A DNA stretch of 64,000 nucleotides from Robertmurraya massiliosenegalensis JC6 (GCF_000311725.1 NZ_HE978513.1:65589-129588); one strand, 5' to 3'. Counted from the stretch's first letter, positions 46,796 to 55,287 are shown. Translations and numbers: made by a program. Notes: generated by a model from the sequence alone, not told the origin.

Positions 46796-46868
46796 TATTG
46801 TTCACTCCAGTTCTAATTCTAAATGATTGGTACATATAGTGTAGCATACTTAAATTGGAGGAGTATGA

Positions 46869-47021
46869 ATGAAGGTGTACGTGCATGAAAAAGGCGTAAT
46901 TCTCGTCGGCAAGGGATGGGAGATTCGAACGAAATTAAAAGAATACAATCAACATTATGATCGTCTTCAAGACTGGATTCAATTCATTCAAAAGCAAGAA
47001 AGTAAAAAGTCAGACACATAG
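46869..47021 (+). CDS. mciZ: MciZ, mother-cell inhibitor of FtsZ
   Basis: A 50-residue peptide: MKVYVHEKGVILVGKGWEIR and then TKLKEYNQHYDRLQDW. It resembles the 40-residue B. subtilis MciZ (which I recall as having VVLVGKAWEIRAKLKEY), and the position between nudF and yqkF is the same. MciZ caps FtsZ filaments and blocks Z-ring formation in the mother cell. GGAGGAG lies 5 bases before the ATG; another ATG 4 bases earlier opens only a 7-codon frame. It is about 10 residues longer at the C-terminus, with a Lys/Ser/Gln tail. Confidence 0.87.
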   Translation: MKVYVHEKGVILVGKGWEIRTKLKEYNQHYDRLQDWIQFIQKQESKKSDT

Positions 47022-47072
47022 TTTGTTCTTTTCCTTCATCTTTTAATAAAATAGGGAGAGAGGTGAAAAAGA

Positions 47073-47984
47073 ATGAAGAAAAATAAATTAGGAAAATCGG
47101 ATTTGCTAGTGACAGAATTAGGTCTTGGATGTATGTCCCTTGGAACAGACAAAGCTCATGCTCAAAAAATAGTAGAAGCCGCCCTGGACGAAGGGATCAA
47201 CTACTTTGATACGGCTGATTTATACGACTTCGGGGTAAATGAAGAAATTGTCGGTCAGGCTTTAAAGCATGTACGTGACCAAGTTATTATTGCGACAAAA
47301 GTGGGAAATCGTTGGAATGAGAAAAAAGAGGGCTGGAACTGGGACCCTTCAAAAACGTATATAAAAGAAGCAGTCAAACAAAGTTTAAAGAGATTGGATA
47401 CTGACTATATTGATTTGTATCAACTTCATGGCGGGACGATTGAAGATCATATGGATGAAACGATTGAAGCTTTCGAAGAATTACGAACAGAAGGATTCAT
47501 TCGTTATTACGGGATTTCTTCCATCCGTCCAAATGTCATTCGAGAATATGTAAAAAAAGCAAATATTGTTTCGGTCATGATGCAATATAGCATTCTTGAT
47601 CGTAAACCTGAAGAAGAGGCGCTTCCCTTCCTTCACAAACATAATATCAGTGTCGTCACACGTGGATCTGTCGCAAAGGGGCTATTAAGTGAAAAAGGTC
47701 TTGAAAAAGCTTCAGCATCCGGTTATTTAGAACATAGCTATGAAGACCTCCAACAGAGCATTTCAGAGTTACAGGAAAAAGTTGCACATTCTCGTTCTTT
47801 AACTGAGATTGCTTTACGTTACAATCTAGCAAATCCTGCTGTAGCATCTGTCATTGTTGGAGCAAGCTCCGTTGAGCAGCTGAAAGACAATGTAAAAGCT
47901 GTGAATTCTCTACCATTGACGATAGAAGAAGTCGCCCTGATTCAAAAAATTGTGCCCTCACATACATATCAAGCTCATCGATGA
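47073..47984 (+). CDS. yqkF: Aldo/keto reductase YqkF
   Basis: A 303-residue NADPH-dependent aldo/keto reductase. The catalytic tetrad is visible: Asp in FDTADLYDFGVNEE (Asp and Tyr, about residues 48-56), Lys in IIATKVG (about 80) and His in QLHGGTIED (about 119). The C-terminal cofactor site includes SVIVGASSVEQLKDN (about 256-270). The natural substrate is unknown. It follows mciZ with a GGGAGAGAGG site. Matches YqkF by position. Confidence 0.92.
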   Translation: MKKNKLGKSDLLVTELGLGCMSLGTDKAHAQKIVEAALDEGINYFDTADLYDFGVNEEIVGQALKHVRDQVIIATKVGNRWNEKKEGWNWDPSKTYIKEAVKQSLKRLDTDYIDLYQLHGGTIEDHMDETIEAFEELRTEGFIRYYGISSIRPNVIREYVKKANIVSVMMQYSILDRKPEEEALPFLHKHNISVVTRGSVAKGLLSEKGLEKASASGYLEHSYEDLQQSISELQEKVAHSRSLTEIALRYNLANPAVASVIVGASSVEQLKDNVKAVNSLPLTIEEVALIQKIVPSHTYQAHR

Positions 47985-48072
47985 AATGATACGTTCCGAA
48001 AATGAGCGTCACCGTTTTTGCATAAAAACAGGATTAGTGAGTTTCCTTTTTGTGGCTAGCAAAATTATTCGA

Positions 48073-48204
48073 AGTGGAAATTTTCCGCTTATGAAGTGAA
48101 ATATCATTCTTTTTGAATATTTCGGGTCTAATAGGCGGAAATTCTCCGTCTATTAAAGCCCTTCTTAATGAAATTCCCTAATTAAGCGGAATTCCTCCGA
48201 CTAT
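48073..48204. repeat. Array of three palindromic repeat units (copy B)
   Basis: Three quasi-palindromes built on GCGGAAattcTCCGC stand at about 48073-48092, 48131-48153 and 48181-48203, 50-58 bases apart. They fill most of the gap between yqkF and ypmS and are related to the units at 9811 and 63833-63966. No open frame with a ribosome site is present here. Confidence 0.75.
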
Positions 48205-48251
48205 TTATTAGCACTCTCTTGCTTAGTCTCAATTCCCCAACTGATATCCTG

Positions 48252-48305
48252 AAAAAAGACGATTCTCTCGCTGCTAATTCTCCATCAGCAGCACAAGAAC
48301 CGTCC
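48252..48305 (-). terminator. Terminator of ypmR-ypmS
   Basis: Minus strand GACGGTTCT ... GCTGCT and AGCAGC ... AGAATCGTC arms, then six T: a long stem with a small internal loop. Confidence 0.85.
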
Positions 48306-48309
48306 TCTT

Positions 48310-48924
48310 CTATAACCCTAACGTTTTATTCGGTACTTTTATTCTGAATGTGATCTGGTCATTCTTTAAATCAAAGCTCTGAACCTTGACCTTGAAGTTA
48401 CTTTTAACTTCCATTTCTGTCACTCCGATATAAATCGATTGGCTACTCGGGTCAATATTCACCCAATCTGGTGTTTCTAATTCTTTTTTCACGTATTCGA
48501 GAATCTTTTTTTCTGGCAATTGCAGTAATCCAAGCGACATTTCCGAAGTATATAAAACAAGGTCGCCATTTTCCTGTACCAATGGCTCCAAGGTGATGGA
48601 GATTGGAATTTCAGTTTGAAAAGCATCGATTGACCCTAGCAATCTAACATTTTCACCACCAAAGTCAACAGTATATTTATCCCCTTGATCGTTCATAAAT
48701 TTATCGACATATTCATTCACTAATTCATTCAAATTCTGTTTGCTTGAGTTGACCGTAAACTCGGCCCCTGGCTCCTCTTCAATAAAAGCTTTCTCTGGCA
48801 TCTCTGAATCAGAAACTGGCCAAAGCAATAGAACGAAGAAAAGGATTAATAAAATACCATTCGCTCCAGCTAAACCTAGAAATAAATGCTTCCATGATGG
48901 CTTTTTGTTAAACTGTACACCCAT
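48310..48924 (-). CDS. ypmS: YpmS family protein (DUF2140)
   Basis: A 204-residue protein with one N-terminal transmembrane helix (about residues 12-34) and an extracytoplasmic beta-rich domain with the YVDKFMNDQGDKYTVDFGGE region typical of YpmS. The function is unknown. It follows ypmR by 8 bases; the same pair is found together in B. subtilis but at another locus, without the neighbours seen here. Confidence 0.85.
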   Translation of the reverse strand: MGVQFNKKPSWKHLFLGLAGANGILLILFFVLLLWPVSDSEMPEKAFIEEEPGAEFTVNSSKQNLNELVNEYVDKFMNDQGDKYTVDFGGENVRLLGSIDAFQTEIPISITLEPLVQENGDLVLYTSEMSLGLLQLPEKKILEYVKKELETPDWVNIDPSSQSIYIGVTEMEVKSNFKVKVQSFDLKNDQITFRIKVPNKTLGL

Positions 48925-48932
48925 TTTTTCAC

Positions 48933-49877
48933 CTACTCTTCTGTATCCTCACTCGATAGATCTGTTTCTTCATTAACAACGTCATCCAAAGACTCAAGTA
49001 CACGCTCAGCCATCAATTTATAACCGCTTGTATTAGGATGGAAATGATCTTCAGATAATAGGTCGATCGTTGAATTGGTGAATAAATCTTTAGTAGGAAT
49101 GTAAGATACGTTATCAAATTCCGCTGTGACTAATTCGCCTGCATGATTCCAATTATCAAGAATAATCTCTAATTGTTCAATGTCACCAAAGACACGCTCA
49201 AATGGGTTATAAAAACCAATCAAATAGATATGCATGTCTGGATTGAGCTCATTCATTTTCGTAAAAATGGCCCTTAGCCTTTCAACATAATCTACTCTTT
49301 CTTCCTCAAATGGTTCGATATTAAGATTCGTGTAATTACTTCGAACCACTTTCATAATATCATTTGCTCCAATCGTGATAAGGACAATATCTGCTTTTCG
49401 AATCGATGCTGCAATCTCTTCATTTTCCAATCTGAGTAATAATTGATCCGTTCGATTGCCTCTCTTCCCTAAGTTCTCAATCGAAATGTTAATATTCTGA
49501 GCTTCAAACGTATGGTTTAAAATTCCGACATATCCGCCACTTTCTGTTTCATCTCCAACACCCTCAGTAAGTGAATCACCAATCGCTACGATTTTTTTAT
49601 CATCTTTAAAAAAACGAATCGCTCCTTCGATTATTTCCCTAACCTTCTCTTTAATCTGCACTGCCACTGATTGTTCTTCCTCAGTATCTACGTCTTGCTC
49701 TTTCTCGCCATCAGGCTCATCTACCTGAGCCTCTATTTGCTCATCATTCATATTTGATACAACACTCACGTTTTCTTCCTCAGACACAGTTTCAGTTGGT
49801 CCTGGAAGAAATTTATAAAGAAGGAAACATCCGATGATAACAATCGCTGCGACAACCCATACTTTATTTCCCTTCAA
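48933..49877 (-). CDS. ypmR: YpmR, SGNH-family lipase/esterase-like protein
   Basis: About 314 residues. One membrane anchor near the N-terminus, an acidic linker, then an SGNH hydrolase domain (about residues 95-300) with block I GDSLTEGVGD (catalytic Ser), block II Gly, block III GANDIM (Asn) and block V DHFHPN (Asp-x-x-His). The natural substrate is unknown. Start uncertain: no ATG has a good site; a TTG at 49875-49877 with GGTGG upstream is the best choice, while the frame stays open to 49910. Paired with ypmS. Confidence 0.8.
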   Translation of the reverse strand: MKGNKVWVVAAIVIIGCFLLYKFLPGPTETVSEEENVSVVSNMNDEQIEAQVDEPDGEKEQDVDTEEEQSVAVQIKEKVREIIEGAIRFFKDDKKIVAIGDSLTEGVGDETESGGYVGILNHTFEAQNINISIENLGKRGNRTDQLLLRLENEEIAASIRKADIVLITIGANDIMKVVRSNYTNLNIEPFEEERVDYVERLRAIFTKMNELNPDMHIYLIGFYNPFERVFGDIEQLEIILDNWNHAGELVTAEFDNVSYIPTKDLFTNSTIDLLSEDHFHPNTSGYKLMAERVLESLDDVVNEETDLSSEDTEE

Positions 49878-50019
49878 TTTATCCACACCACCAAATTCTA
49901 TTAATATCATAGTCTATATATTATTAAAGCTAACAAGTTATTTTATCATTCATTATATGTTAAAGTAAGTGGATTTTAAAACCAGCCGCTTGAACGTTTC
50001 CTAAAACGCTCCATAACAA

Positions 50020-50052
50020 AAAACACCCAAACAAAACTTGTTCAAGTGTTTA
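50020..50052 (-). terminator. Terminator of the lipoprotein gene
   Basis: Minus strand AAACACTTGAAC and GTTTGGGTGTTT pair through G-U pairs, followed by a T run. Confidence 0.65.
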
Positions 50053-50103
50053 ATCGAGATATTCCTGATCGATATCTTTTTGGAGACAACACACCATTCT
50101 CCC

Positions 50104-50799
50104 CTATTGATTCCCTAATACATGGAAGCCATCTTGATCAATATAGGCTTTTATCAATCTGATATCTTGTTCATACTCAAACATCTCACCTTGATTAATA
50201 TCTCCTCTTTCATTCATTGCTTCCGCTAAAATATCATACGTTTCATCATCATTTGCTATAACAATATGTGCTTGAAAATTAGTCTCCTTTAACTCCATGT
50301 AGACTGCCTGATAGACATGTTCAATTGTTTCTAGCGTGACATTCGGCTGCTCTTTTAATAGCATCTTACCTGATAGATATTCAGGTTGATAATTATTCAG
50401 ATACTCTTCCAATGTGATATCAATATTTGTCTCTTTTGCGCTATTTGTTCTCATCATATAGGTATGGGCTTCTACATCGATACTGTTTTTTTCAAACTCT
50501 GCTTTAAGGATTTCTTCAACCTTGATACTCATTAATTCAGGAATCAAACTATCTGAAAGCATATCCCCATTTTTATCTGTTGTGGCACCGAATACCACTT
50601 CTTTTTCTGGATATTGAACTTTATATGTATATTGGCCATTATTGTGACTTGCATGTGTCACTTCCACATCAATTCCATACTTTTCCTTCAGTTGAACGAC
50701 TAAATCATCTTTATTATCTAAAGCTACTAAACTACAACCAGCCAAATTTAAAAGAAATAGAATCAGTACTAAGAATTTAAGCGGTTTTACTTTATCCAT
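50104..50799 (-). CDS. Putative lipoprotein of unknown function
   Basis: A 231-residue protein with a lipoprotein signal (about residues 1-22; lipobox LAGC, Cys 22). The mature part is acidic, with no recognised domain and no Cys. It is probably held on the outer face of the membrane. It has its own terminator. No function can be assigned. Neighbouring genes (beta-lactamase-family protein, ypmR) give no clear clue. The ribosome site GGTGGAGGTAG lies before the ATG. Confidence 0.8.
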   Translation of the reverse strand: MDKVKPLKFLVLILFLLNLAGCSLVALDNKDDLVVQLKEKYGIDVEVTHASHNNGQYTYKVQYPEKEVVFGATTDKNGDMLSDSLIPELMSIKVEEILKAEFEKNSIDVEAHTYMMRTNSAKETNIDITLEEYLNNYQPEYLSGKMLLKEQPNVTLETIEHVYQAVYMELKETNFQAHIVIANDDETYDILAEAMNERGDINQGEMFEYEQDIRLIKAYIDQDGFHVLGNQ

Positions 50800-51018
50800 A
50801 AACTACCTCCACCTTTAATGCACTCGCACTACTCAAGATAACAAAAATTCCATTTTTTAACAACGAGGACTAAAGTCTTGAGTCTATTGACGGAGAGTTG
50901 TTCACTATACTATTTTTGATCTAGTAGAGAATTTTTGTTTCTTTTTTTAACAAAAATCATTTATACAGAACTATTGTTCGTGTAAACTTTATTCATAATA
51001 TTTCTACGGAGGTTAAAA

Positions 51019-52059
51019 ATGAGATTAAAAAACATAAACCTTGAAGAAAGAATGAAGCATTATCATGTAAACGGATTAAGTATTGCATTGATTGAAAACA
51101 GCCAAATTAGCGGAATGGAAAATGTTGGATTTATCGAAGTCGAAAATAATAGACATGTAAATCAAGATTCAATATTCAGTGCTTGCTCCATCAGTAAATT
51201 CTTAACTGGAATAATGGCTTTAAGGCTTGTAGAGGAAGGGTTACTAAAATTAGATGAAAGTGTGAATGAGTACCTTTTAACTTGGAAAATACCAGAAAAT
51301 GAATTCTCAAAAAATAAAAAAGTAACATTAAAAAACTTGCTTAGCCATCAATCTGGAATCAAGGATCCTGAAAGTAGTTTTTCCGAACTAGATTCAGAAA
51401 AAGGAACTCCTTCAATGCTTGAATTGCTTGAGGGGAAAACTCCTTACTGTAATGTTCCTATTAAGATACAGTGTGAGCCAGAAAGTGAATTCCATTACTC
51501 AGATGCTGGCTATTGTGTGATTCAGCTATTAATCGAAGATGTGACTAGAAAGCCATATCATCAAGTTGCAACTGAGTACTTATTTAATCCATTAGAAATG
51601 GATAACAGTTTTCTTTTGTTGCCAGATTTGTTAGAAATGGATAAAAAAGAATTTTCTTGTGGGCATGACAAATACGGTAATTTGGTAGATAGAAAATATC
51701 CTATATATCCTTATCCGGCAGCTGCTGGATTATGGACGACTTCATTAGATTTAGCCACATTAGTTCTTGAATTAATAAATGCCCTAAAAGACAAAAGTAA
51801 AATAGGTCTGTCTAAACATTTCGCTCAAGAGATGATAACCCCTCAAATAGGAAAATCTTGGACCGGATTAGGAGTATTTCTTGAAGGAGCGGATAAAGAC
51901 ATAGAAATTTCTTCTATGGGTTGGGGTGTAGGATTTCAGTGTATGATGGTCGCATACCCACACCTAGAAAAAGGTGCCATCATTATGACGAATGGAGATT
52001 TAGGGATGCATCAGCTTAAAGGACTTATCGGAGAAATATATCAATCCATGATGTTATAA
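51019..52059 (+). CDS. Beta-lactamase family (class C-like) serine hydrolase
   Basis: A 346-residue protein of the beta-lactamase/DD-peptidase-like family. SxxK is present as SISK (about residues 57-60, in SACSISKFLTG) and the second motif is YSDAGY (about 161), where many members have YxN. There is no signal peptide, so it is probably cytoplasmic and more likely an esterase or peptidase than a drug-resistance enzyme. GGAGG precedes the ATG. Single gene with its own terminator. Confidence 0.85.
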   Translation: MRLKNINLEERMKHYHVNGLSIALIENSQISGMENVGFIEVENNRHVNQDSIFSACSISKFLTGIMALRLVEEGLLKLDESVNEYLLTWKIPENEFSKNKKVTLKNLLSHQSGIKDPESSFSELDSEKGTPSMLELLEGKTPYCNVPIKIQCEPESEFHYSDAGYCVIQLLIEDVTRKPYHQVATEYLFNPLEMDNSFLLLPDLLEMDKKEFSCGHDKYGNLVDRKYPIYPYPAAAGLWTTSLDLATLVLELINALKDKSKIGLSKHFAQEMITPQIGKSWTGLGVFLEGADKDIEISSMGWGVGFQCMMVAYPHLEKGAIIMTNGDLGMHQLKGLIGEIYQSMML

Positions 52060-52068
52060 ATAGTAAAT

Positions 52069-52097
52069 AGCCTCTTCATCTCGAAAGAGGCTGTTTT
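52069..52097 (+). terminator. Terminator of the beta-lactamase-family gene
   Basis: AGCCTCTT and AAGAGGCT arms with an 8-base loop, then GTTTT. Confidence 0.8.
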
Positions 52098-52114
52098 CGT
52101 TAGAGTATCCGGTT

Positions 52115-52366
52115 TTATTTGAATTTTTTCCAATCCATCGGGCTTTCATTTAGTAACTCTTCAAACGATTTATTTTTTTCTCGTAAGCGGCGCTCTTCTC
52201 TTTTTCTTTCCTCTTCTTCAAGTTGCTTTTTTTCTTCTGCATCTTTTAACTGCTGCTTTTGGTCCTTTAATTGCTTCAGCAAGTCAGCATTAAGCATATC
52301 CCCAAGTGTTACTGGTTTATCATCATTTTTTTGTTTTGGTTGTGTCTTCTGTTTCTTTTTCTTCAT
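52115..52366 (-). CDS. yqkE: YqkE family small charged protein
   Basis: An 83-residue, highly charged helical protein: a Lys/Gln-rich N-terminus, a coiled coil of Lys, Glu and Gln (about residues 30-65) and a C-terminal SFEELLNESPMDWKKFK motif typical of YqkE (DUF3886). The function is unknown. GAGGGAT precedes the ATG. It lies between yqkF and yqkD in B. subtilis; here other genes have come between. Confidence 0.85.
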   Translation of the reverse strand: MKKKKQKTQPKQKNDDKPVTLGDMLNADLLKQLKDQKQQLKDAEEKKQLEEEERKREERRLREKNKSFEELLNESPMDWKKFK

Positions 52367-52451
52367 GTCTATCCCTCACTCATTTTTCATAAAAATAGTA
52401 TAGCACGAACCCTTGTGTTTTTCCGTTATGCCACCTCGAACGTCAAACAAC

Positions 52452-52481
52452 GTATAACCTCCTCACTTTTAACTCATTCTA
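52452..52481 (+). promoter_or_regulatory. Consensus sigma-G promoter
   Basis: GTATA (52452-52456), 18 bases, CATTCTA (52475-52481) fits the forespore sigma-G consensus GHATR-N18-CATWHTA at every defined position, 31 bases before the next start codon. Confidence 0.82.
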
Positions 52482-52512
52482 TGGAAGATGTTATTAGAAG
52501 GAGGGATCAAGT

Positions 52513-52644
52513 ATGAGTCAGAAGCGCGAAAAAGGGAATAGTCAAAAAGGACAACCTCATGCTGAAAATGTCAAACAAAACATTGCTGCAGAAGACTTAG
52601 AAAAAGCCATTCACCCTACAAAAAGACAGAACTCGAAACAATAG
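52513..52644 (+). CDS. Small acid-soluble-spore-protein-like gene (43 aa)
   Basis: A 43-residue, very hydrophilic peptide (MSQKREKGNSQKGQPHAENV, then KQNIAAEDLEKAIHP and TKRQNSKQ), rich in Lys, Gln, Asn and Glu and without any hydrophobic stretch. I do not recognise the family. An AAGGAGGG ribosome site, a consensus sigma-G promoter and a downstream hairpin show it is a real gene, made in the forespore. Size and composition are like the minor SASPs (SspL, SspN, SspP type), so it is likely a spore-core protein; that is inference. Confidence 0.78.
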   Translation: MSQKREKGNSQKGQPHAENVKQNIAAEDLEKAIHPTKRQNSKQ

Positions 52645-52652
52645 AAATATGA

Positions 52653-52677
52653 GAGACTTGGTTTTATGCCAAGTCTC
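52653..52677 (+). terminator. Hairpin after the 43-aa gene
   Basis: GAGACTTGG and CCAAGTCTC arms with a 7-base loop; weak T tail. Confidence 0.65.
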
Positions 52678-52828
52678 TTGATGTATTATGTGGACTTCTA
52701 TCCAGTGGTTTTGCTGAGTAGATTACGATTCTTTTCTAGTATCGATTAACCGAATAATTGATTGTTGACTTATTTTATTAGCCTCTTAAAGAAAAAGAAG
52801 CTTGGCATAACCCAAACCTCTGGTTAAA

Positions 52829-53206
52829 TTATCTTGCAACATAGGTAGCTAATGACTTTTGCACATCGTAAATACTTTTATCTTTTTTAAATTGTTTTGA
52901 TATTGGATTAGCTGTGCTTGAGATCCAAATTTTCAATTCAGCATCCATATCAAACGTACCTGCTGTTTCTACACTAAAATGAGTAATACTTTTGTAAGGT
53001 ACAGAGTGATATTCAACTTTTTTACCTGTCATACCTTGCTTATCAATTAAGATTAGTCGAGTATTGGTAAAGACAATTAAATCACGTATTAATTTATAAG
53101 CTTTTTCAACTCGTTCATTAGGGGTAACAATCACCTCTAATTCTTTCTCTACTGACTGAACATCAACCTCTGATACATTCCCCATCAAACCATCTAATAG
53201 TCCCAT
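52829..53206 (-). CDS. Bacterial PH-domain protein
   Basis: A 125-residue soluble protein made of one pleckstrin-homology-like domain (about residues 18-122: VEKAYKLIRDLIVFTNTRLILID ... VPYKSITHFSVETAG), the short stand-alone bacterial type. The function of this group is unknown. The ATG at 53204-53206 has AGGAGG 5 bases before it. It stands alone on the minus strand between the small sigma-G gene and yqkD. Confidence 0.85.
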   Translation of the reverse strand: MGLLDGLMGNVSEVDVQSVEKELEVIVTPNERVEKAYKLIRDLIVFTNTRLILIDKQGMTGKKVEYHSVPYKSITHFSVETAGTFDMDAELKIWISSTANPISKQFKKDKSIYDVQKSLATYVAR

Positions 53207-53581
53207 AGTAACCTCCTGAATTTTAGTCATTTAGTAATATTCTGGATAACTAAAATGGATTCCTTCTATTTTAAATATATTTAAACAAACTCAAAAATTT
53301 ATTCTAAAAAATGCTCTAAGTTGCTTAGAAGAAATTTAGAAATTTGCTTACAAAAAGATGGGGGAACATTCTTATGCAGTATTTATTCATTTCAATACAA
53401 AGAAATAATCGAGATTTCATGTATGATGATTCCCCCTTCAAAAGACCGAAATTTATTGGCGTCGTTACTACTTGGTCAACAAGACCGGAAAATTTTAAAT
53501 GTTAATTAGTTTTCAATGTTTCTAAAATGGTAAAATGGAGTAAATTGATCATATATCAATTCTGATTTTGGAGGGATGGGC
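53207..53581. other. Intergenic stretch with no gene seen
   Basis: AT-rich DNA upstream of both the PH-domain gene and yqkD. A 62-codon frame at 53321-53509 has no ribosome site and no family resemblance and is not called. Confidence 0.5.
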
Positions 53582-54505
53582 ATGAAACGAGCATTGCGAT
53601 TCATCGTGTCATTTCTATTTGCCTTTGTGACTGTTGGCTTGTATTTTTCCAATCGCATTATGTATATGAAAAAGAAGGATGATGAATTTATCCTCGACCG
53701 CGAAAAGTCCGCTGGAAGACTTGATACAAATGCCTTTGAACAGTTACCGAAACGAGAGATTCTGATTCCCTCCCACTTTGGCTACCATTTAAAAGCGCTA
53801 GTTGTCGAGCCTCACCGTACGAATAAATATGTGATTTTTTGTCATGGAGTGACAGAGAATAAATTCAATTCCATTAAGTATATGAATCTTTTTTTGGAAA
53901 GAGGATTTAATGGCATAATTTATGATCATAGACGGCATGGTGAATCTGGTGGAAAGACAACGAGTTACGGCTATTACGAGAAATTTGATTTAAAAACGAT
54001 TGTTGATTGGCTAAGGCTCGATCGAGGACCTGATTTACTTTTAGGCATTCATGGAGAATCAATGGGAGCTGCCACGATGCTTCTGTATGCAGGGATGATT
54101 GAAGATGCGGCTGATTTTTATATTGCCGATTGTCCTTTTTCTGATTTCCAACAACAACTCGCTTATCGGCTGAAAGCAGAACTGCGATTGCCAGCAAAAC
54201 TTCTTTTGCCAGTAGCTGACCTCTTTATTAAAATGCGGCAAAGATACTCTTTGAAGGATGTTTCCCCTATTGCTGTTATCGATAACATCGAAAAGCCAAT
54301 CCTTTTTATCCATAGTAAAAAAGATGATTTTATTTTGCCGACGATGACAAAAGCTCTTTACGAACAAAAACAAGGACCAAAAAAGCTTTTTATCGCCGAA
54401 AAAGGGGTTCATGCCCAATCATTGAATGAGAATAAAGAAGACTATGCGAAAGTAGTAGATGAGTTTTTAGAGGACTATGTGTTTGTGACAGAAGATGCGA
54501 AATAG
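53582..54505 (+). CDS. yqkD: YqkD, alpha/beta hydrolase
   Basis: A 307-residue alpha/beta hydrolase with an N-terminal membrane helix (about residues 5-24). The catalytic Ser is in GIHGESMGAATML (GxSxG, about 154-160), the oxyanion region in FCHGVTENK, and the Asp and His in SKKDDFI and KGVHAQSL. It may act at the membrane on an unknown ester. The ATG at 53582 is chosen for its GGAGGG site. Matches YqkD by position and length. Confidence 0.9.
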   Translation: MKRALRFIVSFLFAFVTVGLYFSNRIMYMKKKDDEFILDREKSAGRLDTNAFEQLPKREILIPSHFGYHLKALVVEPHRTNKYVIFCHGVTENKFNSIKYMNLFLERGFNGIIYDHRRHGESGGKTTSYGYYEKFDLKTIVDWLRLDRGPDLLLGIHGESMGAATMLLYAGMIEDAADFYIADCPFSDFQQQLAYRLKAELRLPAKLLLPVADLFIKMRQRYSLKDVSPIAVIDNIEKPILFIHSKKDDFILPTMTKALYEQKQGPKKLFIAEKGVHAQSLNENKEDYAKVVDEFLEDYVFVTEDAK

Positions 54506-54508
54506 ATG

Positions 54509-54549
54509 AATGGTTGACATAGAGAAAATATCTGTGTCAACCATTTTTT
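54509..54549 (+). terminator. Terminator of yqkD
   Basis: ATGGTTGACA and TGTCAACCAT arms followed by six T. Confidence 0.92.
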
Positions 54550-54571
54550 AACACGCTTATAAAAAAACTCA

Positions 54572-55186
54572 TTAAAAATTGGCTCCCTTCCTAATTAGAC
54601 TCTTCACATGGATTTTCGGTGTATAGGAACGATAGATGCGAAGTAGCTGATCAGCCATATAGAGCGGCGTATGTTCAAAATCATTTTCCATCCATTCTAG
54701 CAGCAAACCAATAGCCCCATATATACGGTAAGTCGTAAATAGATGAATATCTATCTTCACATCATCGATTGAAGCCGTATAATCAAAATCTTGTCTGAAT
54801 AAGGGCTCCAAATGCTTGATTAACCTTTCCCTAAAATAGTCATTTTCACTTAACATTACTGTATAAAATGATTTATTCTCTAAAAAATGGTCAAAGAATT
54901 TAATAGATTCTGGTTGTACCTTGTTAAAATCGATTATAGTTTGATTCAAATATGGTTCCCGATAGGCCTCTGTTGCTTTTTGAAAAACTTCCTCGATCAT
55001 TTCATCTAATAAATCCTCTTTTTTATCATAATGGGCGTAGAAAGTACCTCGATTAAAATTGGCTTCTCTGACAATTTCAGAAATGGTTATATCCCGAAAT
55101 TTCTTTTTTTCCATTAATGTAAACAATACATTTTTAAAATGTTGCTTCGTTCTTCTCACGCGTTTATCAGGATGATAATTTCCCAT
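54572..55186 (-). CDS. TetR-family transcriptional regulator
   Basis: A 204-residue regulator. The N-terminal helix-turn-helix (about residues 8-55: ITISEIVREANFNRGTFYAHYDKKEDLL) is a clear TetR domain; the C-terminal ligand domain resembles the TetR-C-like group that follows this type of DNA-binding domain. The ATG at 55184-55186 has AAGGTGG upstream; the frame is open to 55255. It is divergent from the dehydrogenase cassette that begins at 55370, which it probably represses. The inducer is unknown. Confidence 0.88.
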   Translation of the reverse strand: MGNYHPDKRVRRTKQHFKNVLFTLMEKKKFRDITISEIVREANFNRGTFYAHYDKKEDLLDEMIEEVFQKATEAYREPYLNQTIIDFNKVQPESIKFFDHFLENKSFYTVMLSENDYFRERLIKHLEPLFRQDFDYTASIDDVKIDIHLFTTYRIYGAIGLLLEWMENDFEHTPLYMADQLLRIYRSYTPKIHVKSLIRKGANF

Positions 55187-55229
55187 ATGGCCCACCTTCC
55201 CCATTTTTAACCAACAAAAATGGATAATT

Positions 55230-55245
55230 TGTACGTTTCTGTACA
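55230..55245. promoter_or_regulatory. Palindrome near the tetR promoter
   Basis: TGTACGTTTCTGTACA: 5-bp arms around 6 bases, 44 bases upstream of the tetR start codon; a possible operator. Confidence 0.45.
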
Positions 55246-55287
55246 CTTCTCCCAAAATTGTATATTGAGTTTCCGTATTTTGAATCT

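Noticed and set aside
46801..46868. Sigma-E promoter for mciZ
   Set aside because: CATACTT is present, but no acceptable -35 lies at 13-15 bases, so it was not listed although sigma-E control is known in B. subtilis.
51019..52059. Antibiotic resistance beta-lactamase
   Set aside because: No signal peptide and non-standard second motif; only family membership is supported.
53321..53509. 62-codon plus-strand open frame upstream of yqkD
   Set aside because: No ribosome site and no sign of coding; left as intergenic.
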